Part shown: positions 52,946 to 61,942 of the stretch, piece by piece | How positions within the stretch are numbered: the stretch's first letter is position 1 | How the letters are laid out: the number at the start of each line of letters is the position of its first letter | Origin: Chitinophagaceae bacterium | GTDB taxonomy: Bacteria > Bacteroidota > Bacteroidia > Chitinophagales > Chitinophagaceae | Direction of reading: 5' to 3' | Assembly (NCBI GenBank): GCA_003168265.1 | Contig: PMSV01000023.1 | Coordinates: forward strand, 649,205-713,204 | DNA: 64,000 nt | Notes under the pieces: generated by a model | Databases searched by the model: none | What the model was told of the DNA's origin: nothing | Seen by the model: only the letters and a program-made list of their open reading frames with translations | Made by a program: the position numbers and the translations under genes

Positions 52946-54007
52946 ATGAATAAGAATATAAATGTTGGGCTTATAGGATATGGCATTGGCGGGCAGGTTT
53001 TTCATGCCCCCGTTTTGACTGTGGTAGATGGACTCATTCTAAAAAAAATAAGAGCCATCAAAGCCGGGCAGGTCAGTTTAGCCAAAAAAAGATATCCTGA
53101 AACAGAACTGGTGGCAACGGCAGAAGATATCATTGATGATAATGCCATTGACCTCGTTATAATTGCAGCACCAAATACGCATCATTTCCCGATGGCACGG
53201 CAGGCATTGAATGCCGGGAAACATGTGGTTGTGGATAAGCCTTTTACCATTACATCTGCAGAAGCCGATGAACTCATTGCCCTTGCAAATAAAAAACAAA
53301 AATTACTCTCTGTTTTTCAAAGCAGAAGGTTTGACAGTGATTTCAGGACTGTTCAAAAAATCATTGAAAGCGGGCTGCTCGGCAATATTGTGGAATTGGA
53401 AAGCCGCTATGACAGGTTTCGGAATTACCTGAAACCAAACGCATGGAGGGAAGAAGCCATTCCCGGATCCGGCTTGTTATATGACCTTGGTTCACATCTG
53501 ATTGATCAGGCGCTGACTTTGTTTGGTCTGCCCTTAGCCGTAACAGCTTTTATTATGAACCAGCGGACGGGCACAAAAGTGGACGACAACTTTGAACTGA
53601 TCCTCAAATACCCGGGAATGAAAGTGACCCTGAAATCAGGTATGCTTGTACGCGAACCTTTACAACGTTTTGTTTTACTTGGGGAAAATGGAAGTTTTGT
53701 AAAAAAAGGCATGGACGTTCAGGAAGAAGCATTAAAAGCAGGATTATCAGCTCAAACAACTACAGGCTGGGGCATTGAACCGATTGAAATATGGGGCATC
53801 CTGAATGCAACAGTAAAGGGCATCCATATTAGCGGCAGAGTAGAAAGCGAGAAGGGCGATTATATTGCCTATTATCAAAATATATACGATGCAGTTTCAA
53901 AACAATCTCCTTTGATTGTAACGGCAGGTCAGGCAAGAAACGTAATCAGGATTATTGAATTGGCTATCCAGAGCGATAAGCTAGAGAAAACCATTGAATT
54001 TAACTGA
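52946..54007 (+). CDS. Gfo/Idh/MocA family oxidoreductase
   Basis: 353 residues, cytosolic (no signal). The NAD(P) motif GLIGYGIGGQVFHAPVL is at residues 8-24 (GxGxxG), VVVDKPFTITSAEADELI gives the family (E/D)KP-Lys, and PGSGLLYDLGSHLIDQAL supplies the Asp/His of the active site. Gfo/Idh enzymes oxidise or reduce sugar hydroxyl/keto groups, including at C3. In this operon it may reduce a keto-sugar made by the GMC enzyme, or act as the first intracellular step. Confidence 0.9.
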   Translation: MNKNINVGLIGYGIGGQVFHAPVLTVVDGLILKKIRAIKAGQVSLAKKRYPETELVATAEDIIDDNAIDLVIIAAPNTHHFPMARQALNAGKHVVVDKPFTITSAEADELIALANKKQKLLSVFQSRRFDSDFRTVQKIIESGLLGNIVELESRYDRFRNYLKPNAWREEAIPGSGLLYDLGSHLIDQALTLFGLPLAVTAFIMNQRTGTKVDDNFELILKYPGMKVTLKSGMLVREPLQRFVLLGENGSFVKKGMDVQEEALKAGLSAQTTTGWGIEPIEIWGILNATVKGIHISGRVESEKGDYIAYYQNIYDAVSKQSPLIVTAGQARNVIRIIELAIQSDKLEKTIEFN

Positions 54008-54027
54008 GACAGTACAATATCTAAAGG

Positions 54028-54735
54028 ATGGAGTATAAAAAAGATGCAGCCCGTGTAGCTTATACACTTATAACAAACAATACTTCAGTTGGCTTAGGGG
54101 ATGGAAGCACTATCAGATTTCTTGCAAGCTATTTGAAAGACGGGATAGCCAATGGGTTAAGTATAAAAGTATTTACTTCTTCAATCCAGACTGAGGAGTT
54201 TTTGAAAGACCTGGGAATCACTGTTCTTGATATTTCTTCAACCGATAACCTGGATTTGTATTTCGATGGATGCGATCAGATTGATGAACAACTTAATGCT
54301 CTGAAAAGCGGAGCAGGTATTCACACCAGCGAGAAATTGTTGGCAACAATGGCTAAAAAATTTATCATCCTTGCCGATGATTCAAAATTCGTATCGGTTT
54401 TTGATAATAAATTCCCTTTAGTTCTCGAAGTGCTTCCGCAGGCAATCAGTTTTGTTTTAAAAAAAATGAAAGACAATATACCGCATGCGAATCTTTCGTT
54501 GCGCAGGATTAACGATGCCGGGAAACCTGTCATTACCAGAAACGGAAATTATCTCATTGATTGCTGGTTTTCGCAATGGCCTGAACTGGGATCCCTTCAT
54601 GAGCAAAGTAAAAATATTGCCGGGGTTGTTGAAATATCCCTTTTTTATAAAATCGTTAATGAAGCAATCATCGCTGGTACTGAAGGTATCCACAGAAGCA
54701 AAAGAAAAAATGATTTAGTATCTATTGGCAATTAA
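54028..54735 (+). CDS. ribose-5-phosphate isomerase A-like protein
   Basis: 235 residues of the RpiA fold. GLGDGSTIRFL corresponds to the phosphate loop (GTGSTA in the standard enzyme), YFDGCDQIDEQLNALKSGAGIHTSEK keeps the two catalytic Asp of DGxDxI, a Lys and the Glu of the R/SEK motif, and FPLVLEVLPQAI follows. KSGAG instead of KGGGG and other changes set it apart, so the substrate may differ from ribose 5-phosphate. A catabolic-operon copy is odd for a central-metabolism enzyme. It is 20 bp after the Gfo/Idh gene. Confidence 0.82.
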   Translation: MEYKKDAARVAYTLITNNTSVGLGDGSTIRFLASYLKDGIANGLSIKVFTSSIQTEEFLKDLGITVLDISSTDNLDLYFDGCDQIDEQLNALKSGAGIHTSEKLLATMAKKFIILADDSKFVSVFDNKFPLVLEVLPQAISFVLKKMKDNIPHANLSLRRINDAGKPVITRNGNYLIDCWFSQWPELGSLHEQSKNIAGVVEISLFYKIVNEAIIAGTEGIHRSKRKNDLVSIGN

Positions 54736-54775
54736 CTGTAACTGCAATTGTATTTATTATAAAAACGACAAACAT

Positions 54776-56377
54776 ATGAATAATTTAGTATGCCCCTGCT
54801 TTAGAAAAACTTTTCCCACGATTTCCAAGATTATTTTGTTATTGTTTTGCATGGTTGGGTGGAAAGGCGGTTTTGCTCAACACCCTATCGGCATTTTTGA
54901 AAATAGTATGGATATCGGTAGTCCAAAATTGGCTGGTTCTGCCAGTTTTGATGAAGCAAACCAGACATACAATATCTCAGGGGCAGGATCTAATATATGG
55001 TTTAACCGCGATGAATTCCGGTTTGTATATAAAAAAATTAAAGGCGATTTTATACTTACTGCTGATTTTGCATTTACCGGGGATACTGTGGGTGCAGTTG
55101 GACATCGAAAGATTGGCTGGATGATCAGAGAGTCCACCGACGAAGGTGCGGCAAGTGCAAATTCATGTATACATATTGATGGATTAGTTGTCCTGCAATG
55201 GCGCCCTTATAAAGGAATGTTCATGCGTGATCCGGAAGAAGAGCGCTTTTATCCTAAAAAAAGCGGGCAGACCATTCAATTGGAGCGTATTGGCAAAACA
55301 ATAACGATGAGGATTGCACATCCCGGTGAACCTTTGCAATTTGTTGGCTCCTGCCAAACGGATGCGCTGAATGGAGAAGTGTTGGCGGGTATCTATATTC
55401 TATCCCATGATTCAAACACAGTAGCCAGTGCAAAGGTTTGGAACGTGCGGATAGATAAGCCGGTTGTACATGAATATACTTCGAATCCCCATGCTGTGAT
55501 TCCGCCCACTAATGACATTTTTGCAAGTCGGTTGGAAATCGTTGATATTTCTGACGGGACGAGGAAGGTAATCCATGAGGCAGCAGGCCGTTTCGAAGCA
55601 CCCAATTGGATGCCTGATAGCAAAAAATTACTTTTCAATGAAGGAGGGCTCTTATATACCATTTCTGTTGAAGGGGGAACTCCGGATAAACTGATCACTG
55701 GCTCTGTCAATAAGAATAATAATGATCACGCCATCTCATCCGATGGTAAAATGCTTGCCATCAGCAGCCACCGTGAAGGGTTGCCGGGAGGCGGCTCAAC
55801 AGTTTATACGCTGCCTTTAACAGGAGGGGAGCCAAGGCTAATTACAGAAAACACGCCATCTTATCTTCATGGATGGAATCCCAATGGCAAAGAATTGGCA
55901 ATTGTAGCAAAAAGGAATGGAAGCAGGGTCTATAACCTTTACAAAGTTTCATTAAAAGATAAAAGTGAAACGCAACTAACATTCAACACTAAGGGCCATG
56001 TGGACGGGCCTGAATATTCCCCGGATGGGAAATACATATATTATAATGCCAATGTTTCTGGAACCATGCAGATTTGGCGCATGAAACCAGATGGATCAGG
56101 TAAAGAGCAACTCACTTTTGATGAATTCCATAATTGGTTTCCGCATATTTCACCAGATGGTAAATGGGTGGTATTTATTTCTTTTCCTGGTGATATAGAT
56201 CCAGATGCCCATCCATCTTACAAGCAAGTCATGCTTAGGGTAATGCCGCTGACCTCACCCGGAGCACCCAGAGTTTTAGCATATCTGTATGGGGGACAAG
56301 GGACCCTAAATGCGCCATCCTGGTCCCCTGATAGCAGGCAAATTGCATTTGTAAGCAATTCGGAACCAGTTAAATAA
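54776..56377 (+). CDS. exported TolB-like protein, second paralogue
   Basis: About 533 residues from the ATG at 54776. The signal is KIILLLFCMVGWKGGFAQ (an earlier in-frame codon adds 17 residues). It has the same two-part design as the gene at 50425: jelly roll (about 35-230: IWFNRDEFRFVYKKIKGDFI, KIGWMIRES) and TolB-like propeller (about 245-530: APNWMPDSKKLLFNEG, YLHGWNPNGKELAIVA, FPHISPDGKWVVFISF, APSWSPDSRQIAFVSN). The endings are nearly identical to those of the first copy. The pair brackets the TIM-barrel/Gfo/RpiA genes. Confidence 0.84.
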   Translation: MNNLVCPCFRKTFPTISKIILLLFCMVGWKGGFAQHPIGIFENSMDIGSPKLAGSASFDEANQTYNISGAGSNIWFNRDEFRFVYKKIKGDFILTADFAFTGDTVGAVGHRKIGWMIRESTDEGAASANSCIHIDGLVVLQWRPYKGMFMRDPEEERFYPKKSGQTIQLERIGKTITMRIAHPGEPLQFVGSCQTDALNGEVLAGIYILSHDSNTVASAKVWNVRIDKPVVHEYTSNPHAVIPPTNDIFASRLEIVDISDGTRKVIHEAAGRFEAPNWMPDSKKLLFNEGGLLYTISVEGGTPDKLITGSVNKNNNDHAISSDGKMLAISSHREGLPGGGSTVYTLPLTGGEPRLITENTPSYLHGWNPNGKELAIVAKRNGSRVYNLYKVSLKDKSETQLTFNTKGHVDGPEYSPDGKYIYYNANVSGTMQIWRMKPDGSGKEQLTFDEFHNWFPHISPDGKWVVFISFPGDIDPDAHPSYKQVMLRVMPLTSPGAPRVLAYLYGGQGTLNAPSWSPDSRQIAFVSNSEPVK

Positions 56378-56401
56378 TACAACATCTTCAATTTTATAAA
56401 C

Positions 56402-56512
56402 GATGTAGTGAAGATGTGCTAAAAATAGCTGATTCAGGCAGTTATAGAGAGCTATGATGTATCGTTGATGTAGTTAAAAAATAGAAATTGCTGTAATTCG
56501 AAATTAGATTTG
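56402..56512 (+). promoter_or_regulatory. direct-repeat operator D and promoter of the SusC gene
   Basis: Pairs with 11-bp period: GATGTAG/GATGTGC at 56402/56413 and GATGTAT/GATGTAG at 56456/56467. After the last repeat (ending 56473) there are exactly 31 bp and TAGATTTG (56505-56512), a perfect TAnnTTTG. The SusC ATG (56560) is 55 nt after the start of the box. The geometry is identical to region C, with no proper TTTG -33 element, as expected if an activator replaces it. Confidence 0.75.
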
Positions 56513-56559
56513 TCAGGCCATAGTTATTTTTTATTCTAAAACTAAAACCATGATTGCTT

Positions 56560-59500
56560 ATGCCAAAAATAAAAACCGGGCTATACAAAATTAGTTGTCT
56601 GGTAGCAGGGATTTTCCTGTTCTCATATTCAGCATTTGCCCAAAAGACAATTACTGGTAAAGTAATTAACAAATCCAATCAGCAGCCTATTGTCAATGCA
56701 ACAGTCCAAGTTAAAGGGTCGCTGATCGGAACGCAAACCGATGCTAGCGGAACTTTTAGTATCAAAGTTCCCAATAACAACAGTGTGCTTGACATTTCTT
56801 ATATCGGATTTGAACATGTGACAGTACCTATAGCCGGAAAGACTGATATTGGCGAAATCCAACTTGCAGTGTCAATCAGTACACTCAATGAGGTGGTCGT
56901 GACTGGCTATACGACGCAAAGAAAAGGAGATATTACCGGATCGGTCTCGGTGGTCAATGTGGACGATTTGAAACAAACACCATCGGGAAGCACCGAATCC
57001 TTGTTGCAGGGGCAGGCTTCGGGTGTTACTGTTTTTACTACAGGTCAACCTGGCGGGGCTGCCGTGGTCCAAATTCGTGGTATAACATCCTCAGGTAATT
57101 CGACCCCGCTTATAATCATAGATGGAGTGCCTGAAAGCATGCACGATATTAATCCAAATGATATTCAATCCATACAGGTCTTAAAAGATGCAGGTGCTGC
57201 CGCAATTTATGGTGTGCGCGGCTCTAATGGTGTAATTATCATTACTACTAAAAAAGGGTTTGGTAAAGTGAAGGTTGCCTATGATGCTTATTATGGTACC
57301 CAAAGGCCATTAAGTAAGGGATGGGATCTTGCCACGCCAACTCAAACCGGAGTAGCCAAATGGGCTTCTTTTTTTAACGATGGTCTCACCCCCTCAGATC
57401 CACAATATGGAAGCGGGCCAACACCGGTTGTTCCCTATTACATAACGCCAACAGGAGCAGCCAAGGGCGCCCCAAATACCAGCCCTGCAGATTATAGCCT
57501 CTACGCAAACCATATCACTTTGGCGGATCAGGGCGGCAATAATTGGTTTAAAGATATCTTTCAGCCGGCGCCCATAATAAACCATAATATCTCTGTAAGC
57601 GGTGGGACAGGCAAATCATCCTTTTTTATGGCATTTAATTATATGGACCAGGAAGGCACGCTGATTGAAACAAGCCTAAAACGTTATTCCATAAGGGTAA
57701 ACACAACTTTTAGCCTCGCCGATGACCATATCCGCATAGGGGAAAATGTCTTTGCTTATTACAAAACCAATCCCGGCTATTTGAATGCGCCTGGTGTAAA
57801 TAGCACCAATTCTATCAATGCGGCCTACCAAGTCCCCAACATTATCCCAGTATATGATATTGTAGGCAATTATGCAGGCACAATTTCACAAGGTCTTGGC
57901 AATTCATCCAATGCGGTAGCAATCCAGCAACGTCAGGCAAACAATGTGAACCAGGATTATCACATCGTTGGAAATGTTTTTGCCGATGTTGATTTCCTAG
58001 GCCATTTTACAGCCCGTACCAGCGTAGGAGGAACGGTTGATTACGATTATTATAATGGATTTGCCACTACTCCTTATGAAAATGCCGAAAACAATACGGC
58101 TGCGAACCTGTATACGGAAACCTATGGCTGGAACAGCAGTCTGGTTTGGACCAATACTTTAAAATACGTCAATAAAATTGGCAAAAATGAATTCAGCCTT
58201 CTTGGAGGCGCTGAATATATCTATAATACCGGAAGGGCTGTCAATACAACAAGGGGCAATTATTATATTACCGATTCAAGCAACTTAACTGTCAGCCCAA
58301 ATCTTTGGACATTGAATTTTGGACAAGCTTCTACCCAAACCAATAATTCAAGCGTTATCGGTGATAATGGAATACAAACACCATATCAGCTTGCCATATT
58401 TTCATTGTTTGGCAGGGCGGATTATAATTATGACGGGAAATATCTTTTGAGCGGGACCATTCGCAGGGATGGCTCTTCAGTATTTGTTCCTGCACAGCGA
58501 TATGGTAATTTCCCATCAGTTACGGCAGGTTGGAGGATTTCACAGGAATCTTTTATGAAAAATATAAGTTGGTTAGATGAACTCAAGATACGCGGCGGTT
58601 GGGGTAAACTGGGATCTATCAGCAATATCAACCCAACCAATGCTTTCAGTTTGTTTGGGCAACAAATCAATCAATCCTATTATGATATCAATGGTACCAG
58701 CAACACCCCCGTAGCGGGCCTTTATACCAGCCAATATGGTAACCCAAATACTACTTGGGAGAAGGACGAATTGACCAATTTCGGGTTTGACGCAACCATT
58801 ATACAAAATAGAATTGACTTTAGCATTGAATGGTATAAAAAATTGATTAGCGGACTATTATTTGTTCCTCAGGTTCCGGGAACAAATGGAGGGGCTGTCG
58901 ACCCCTTTCTCAATTCAGGCAATGTTCAAAATACGGGTATCGATATGGCACTTACCTATCATGGAACCATCCACAGAGATTTAAAATTTGACATAACAGG
59001 TACCTTCACTTCTTATAAGAATAAGGTCGTTAGCCTTCCTGCAGGAACCCTGTATATAGATGAACCCACAGGGGGACAAACAGTAACTTCCAGGATTCAA
59101 CCCGGGCAAGCTCTTGGCGCTTTTTATGGCTACAAGGTGATCGGTATTTTCCAAAGCTGGGCTGATGTGTATAGTTCCCCGGTTCAGCAGGATGCTGCAC
59201 CTGGACGGTTTAAATACGCAAATCCTGATAAGACCGGAATAATTGACGCTAATTCCAGGACTTTCTTTGGCAATCCCAATCCAAAATTCAGTGCAGGCAT
59301 CAATATCTCGGTGAGTTATAAAAACTTTGATTTCTATACGTTCATATATGCTTCCGTAGGTAACGATATTCTGAATAATGTAAAATCGTCAACCGATTTT
59401 CCCCAGACCTTTGGAAACCAGATAAGTGTGAATGTAGCTACTAATTCAGCAAGGCTTATCGGTGCGCAGGGTCAACCAACCAACGTCAACGATTCATCAG

Positions 59501-59841
59501 CGCATGTTGCTAATCCCGGAACAAAAGTCCCTATGCTTGAGCAAAGTGCCAATTTCAGCAATACCGGGGTATTTAATTCTTATATCATGGAAAATGGTTC
59601 TTTTCTCCGGGACAGAAACCTGACTATCGGTTACAATATTGTCTCCAATTCAATAAAGCGCCTGCATTTTGACAGGCTGAGGGTTTATGTTCAGGCGTTG
59701 AACCTATTTACGATTACCAAATATTCGGGATTGGATCCCGAACTGAACCCAGGCACCAATACTGTATTTGGCGTTGATAATGGTGTATATCCGAATAATC
59801 AAAAGAGCTATAACGTGGGTGTGAATGTTACGATACATTAA
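56560..59841 (+). CDS. SusC/RagA-family TonB-linked outer-membrane protein
   Basis: About 1093 residues. Signal peptide (to about residue 27, SAFAQ). Carboxypeptidase-like domain (about 28-105: KTITGKVINKSNQQPIVNATVQVKGS, GTQTDASGTFSIKV, LDISYIGFE). The TonB box/plug region follows: LNEVVVTGYTTQRKGDITGSVSVV, PLIIIDGVPE, DAGAAAIYGVRGSNGVIIITTKKG (the SusC hallmark). The rest is the barrel ending in VYPNNQKSYNVGVNVTIH. It imports oligosaccharides with its SusD partner encoded 26 bp downstream. The ATG at 56560 is chosen over the TTG two codons upstream. Confidence 0.95.
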   Translation: MPKIKTGLYKISCLVAGIFLFSYSAFAQKTITGKVINKSNQQPIVNATVQVKGSLIGTQTDASGTFSIKVPNNNSVLDISYIGFEHVTVPIAGKTDIGEIQLAVSISTLNEVVVTGYTTQRKGDITGSVSVVNVDDLKQTPSGSTESLLQGQASGVTVFTTGQPGGAAVVQIRGITSSGNSTPLIIIDGVPESMHDINPNDIQSIQVLKDAGAAAIYGVRGSNGVIIITTKKGFGKVKVAYDAYYGTQRPLSKGWDLATPTQTGVAKWASFFNDGLTPSDPQYGSGPTPVVPYYITPTGAAKGAPNTSPADYSLYANHITLADQGGNNWFKDIFQPAPIINHNISVSGGTGKSSFFMAFNYMDQEGTLIETSLKRYSIRVNTTFSLADDHIRIGENVFAYYKTNPGYLNAPGVNSTNSINAAYQVPNIIPVYDIVGNYAGTISQGLGNSSNAVAIQQRQANNVNQDYHIVGNVFADVDFLGHFTARTSVGGTVDYDYYNGFATTPYENAENNTAANLYTETYGWNSSLVWTNTLKYVNKIGKNEFSLLGGAEYIYNTGRAVNTTRGNYYITDSSNLTVSPNLWTLNFGQASTQTNNSSVIGDNGIQTPYQLAIFSLFGRADYNYDGKYLLSGTIRRDGSSVFVPAQRYGNFPSVTAGWRISQESFMKNISWLDELKIRGGWGKLGSISNINPTNAFSLFGQQINQSYYDINGTSNTPVAGLYTSQYGNPNTTWEKDELTNFGFDATIIQNRIDFSIEWYKKLISGLLFVPQVPGTNGGAVDPFLNSGNVQNTGIDMALTYHGTIHRDLKFDITGTFTSYKNKVVSLPAGTLYIDEPTGGQTVTSRIQPGQALGAFYGYKVIGIFQSWADVYSSPVQQDAAPGRFKYANPDKTGIIDANSRTFFGNPNPKFSAGINISVSYKNFDFYTFIYASVGNDILNNVKSSTDFPQTFGNQISVNVATNSARLIGAQGQPTNVNDSSAHVANPGTKVPMLEQSANFSNTGVFNSYIMENGSFLRDRNLTIGYNIVSNSIKRLHFDRLRVYVQALNLFTITKYSGLDPELNPGTNTVFGVDNGVYPNNQKSYNVGVNVTIH

Positions 59842-59867
59842 TTTTTATTTAATAAAATTGAATTTGT

Positions 59868-61700
59868 ATGAAAAAATTATTTAAATGGATAATACCTGTT
59901 GTCATAGTGCTGCTAGCTATTTTCATTTACGCGTGCAACAGAAAATTAAACCTGGAGCCTCAGGGATCGCTACTTGCTTCAAATGTTAATAATAACTCTG
60001 GTGTCCAGGGCCTGTTAATCGGGGCTTATGCACTTTTGTCTGGTGAAAATGTGCCTGGTCAAAATCTTGGAAATGGAAGTGGAGCTTCCAATTATGTATA
60101 TGGCAGCGAATGCGCCGATGATTCATATAAAGGCTCAACTCCCTCTGATCAACCCGACGTAATACCATTAATGACATGGTCATTGGCCCAAGCTACTTCC
60201 AGCTCATATCTCGATGAGAAATGGGTGGTCCTTTATACGGGTATTCAACGGGCAAATGATGTAATCCGTACTCTTCGCCTGGCTCCAACTATTTCACCAG
60301 CAGATACCGTAGAATATGAAGCTGAGGCCAGGTTTTTGCGCGGGTTTTATCATTTTGAAGGGAAAAAAATATTTAATAATTTCCCTTATGTGAATGAGAA
60401 TATTTCCTATTCAAATGGAAATCTTGATGTGCCAAATTATAGCAATGGAGCTTATATAAATATTTGGCCCCAAATAGAGGCGGATCTTTCCTATGCTGTA
60501 AATAATTTGCCGGGCACACAGCCAAATATCGGGAGGGTAAACAAATGGGCTGCCATGGCCTTTCTGGCAAAAGCCTACATGTACCAGCATCAGTATGATA
60601 GCGCTAATACACTGTTGACCCAGATCATTGCCAGTGGCACAACATCAAATGGTACGCCCTATTCCCTTGAACCGATTTACGAAAGCAATTTTAACCCCGC
60701 CCAAAAGAATGGCTCTGAAAGTGTTTTTGCCTGCCAGGCTTCCGTAAATGATGGATCTTCAATTTCTACCAATGGAGGGAATGGCGATACCGGAGATGAA
60801 CTTAATTTCCCCTATAACCATGGCCCCGGCTGTTGCGGGTTTAACAACCCATCATGGAACCTGGTACAAGCTTTTAAAACCAATTCAAACGGTCTACCTT
60901 TTTTGGATGGAAGTTATAACAACGCTCCTTTGGTGAGCAGTAAAACCAACCCCTGGACAGGTACAGTAGATCCTCGCCTTGACTGGGTGGCCGGCAGACC
61001 AGGAGAACCTTATTTTGATTGGGGGATCATCGATACTACCTGGATTCGTGACCAGACTAATGATGGATATTTTGTTCCCAAGAAGAATGGTTATGCACAA
61101 AGCCAGCAAGGCACTTATTCTTCTACCGAAACGGTTTTCTGGGGCGCTGCCGAAGTTGATGCGAACAATGTAAATCTTTGCCGTTTTGCCGATGTTTTGT
61201 TATGGGCTGCAGAATGCCAGGCTCAAATTGGCAGCCTTGACCAGGCCGAAACTTACGTAAATATGGTTCGTATGAGGGCCGCCAATCCAAACGGGTTTGT
61301 GTATCTGAATGCTACTTATAATGCAAGTACCAGTACTTATTCCCCGCAAACTACGCCTGGTGATAATTATGTAGTGAACCCTTACCCCCCGGGTGCTTTT
61401 ACCGCTGGCGGGCAGACTTACGCAATATCTGCAATTCAAATGGAAAGAAGGCTGGAACTCGGTATGGAAGGCCAGCGTTTCTTCGACCTTTCAAGATGGG
61501 ACAATGGCACCGGGACGATGGCTGCTACTTTGAATGCTTATGTTGCTGTTGAAAAAAACAGGAATGGATTTTATTTAGTTAATAATACAGCGTTTTTTAC
61601 AAAAGGGGTTAATGAATATTTTGCCATACCTGAGAATGAATTGGACGCTGAAAATGCTACTGGTACGATATACCTGAAGCAGAACCCGGGTTATCAGTAA
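59868..61700 (+). CDS. RagB/SusD-family nutrient-binding lipoprotein
   Basis: 610 residues. The lipoprotein signal is IPVVIVLLAIFIYAC (Cys about residue 24), then NLEPQGSLL. SusD features are present: helical N-region with ARFLRGFYHFEGKKIFNNFPYV, NKWAAMAFLAKAYMYQHQYD (TPR-like), RLDWVAGRPGEPYFDWGI, VNLCRFADVLLWAAECQAQIG, and MERRLELGMEGQRFFDLSRWDNG with the final KQNPGYQ. It lies on the cell surface, binds the glycan and closes the SusC channel. It ends the regulon block. Confidence 0.94.
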   Translation: MKKLFKWIIPVVIVLLAIFIYACNRKLNLEPQGSLLASNVNNNSGVQGLLIGAYALLSGENVPGQNLGNGSGASNYVYGSECADDSYKGSTPSDQPDVIPLMTWSLAQATSSSYLDEKWVVLYTGIQRANDVIRTLRLAPTISPADTVEYEAEARFLRGFYHFEGKKIFNNFPYVNENISYSNGNLDVPNYSNGAYINIWPQIEADLSYAVNNLPGTQPNIGRVNKWAAMAFLAKAYMYQHQYDSANTLLTQIIASGTTSNGTPYSLEPIYESNFNPAQKNGSESVFACQASVNDGSSISTNGGNGDTGDELNFPYNHGPGCCGFNNPSWNLVQAFKTNSNGLPFLDGSYNNAPLVSSKTNPWTGTVDPRLDWVAGRPGEPYFDWGIIDTTWIRDQTNDGYFVPKKNGYAQSQQGTYSSTETVFWGAAEVDANNVNLCRFADVLLWAAECQAQIGSLDQAETYVNMVRMRAANPNGFVYLNATYNASTSTYSPQTTPGDNYVVNPYPPGAFTAGGQTYAISAIQMERRLELGMEGQRFFDLSRWDNGTGTMAATLNAYVAVEKNRNGFYLVNNTAFFTKGVNEYFAIPENELDAENATGTIYLKQNPGYQ

Positions 61701-61721
61701 AATAATTTGATGAACCAAAAT

Positions 61722-61752
61722 AGGAAGGAAGGGCAATTGCTCTTCCTTTCCT
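61722..61752 (+). terminator. terminator-like hairpin after SusD
   Basis: AGGAAGGAAG (61722-61731) pairs with CTTCCTTTCCT (61742-61752) with one bulged base. The inner GCAATTGC is self-complementary. No T-run follows, so termination may be weak; the position, 21 bp past the SusD stop, fits the end of the operon. Confidence 0.5.
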
Positions 61753-61942
61753 GCATTGCAAGCTTCCCTATTATTTATGCAGAATGTTTTGCAGGCCTGT
61801 GCGGTAATCGTGAATGGGGGAGAGGCGTATCAATTGGGAACTGCAGATTCATCAAAGAGGCAGGCTAAAAAATAATCATTGAAATATGAATAATGCCACT
61901 TTGAATAATGACAAAATCATGTTGAGAGTAGGCTTCCGGTAA

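Noticed and set aside
61722..61752. Hairpin after SusD as an operator
   Set aside because: Position right after the stop and a long G/A-rich stem fit a transcript end better than a protein-binding site.
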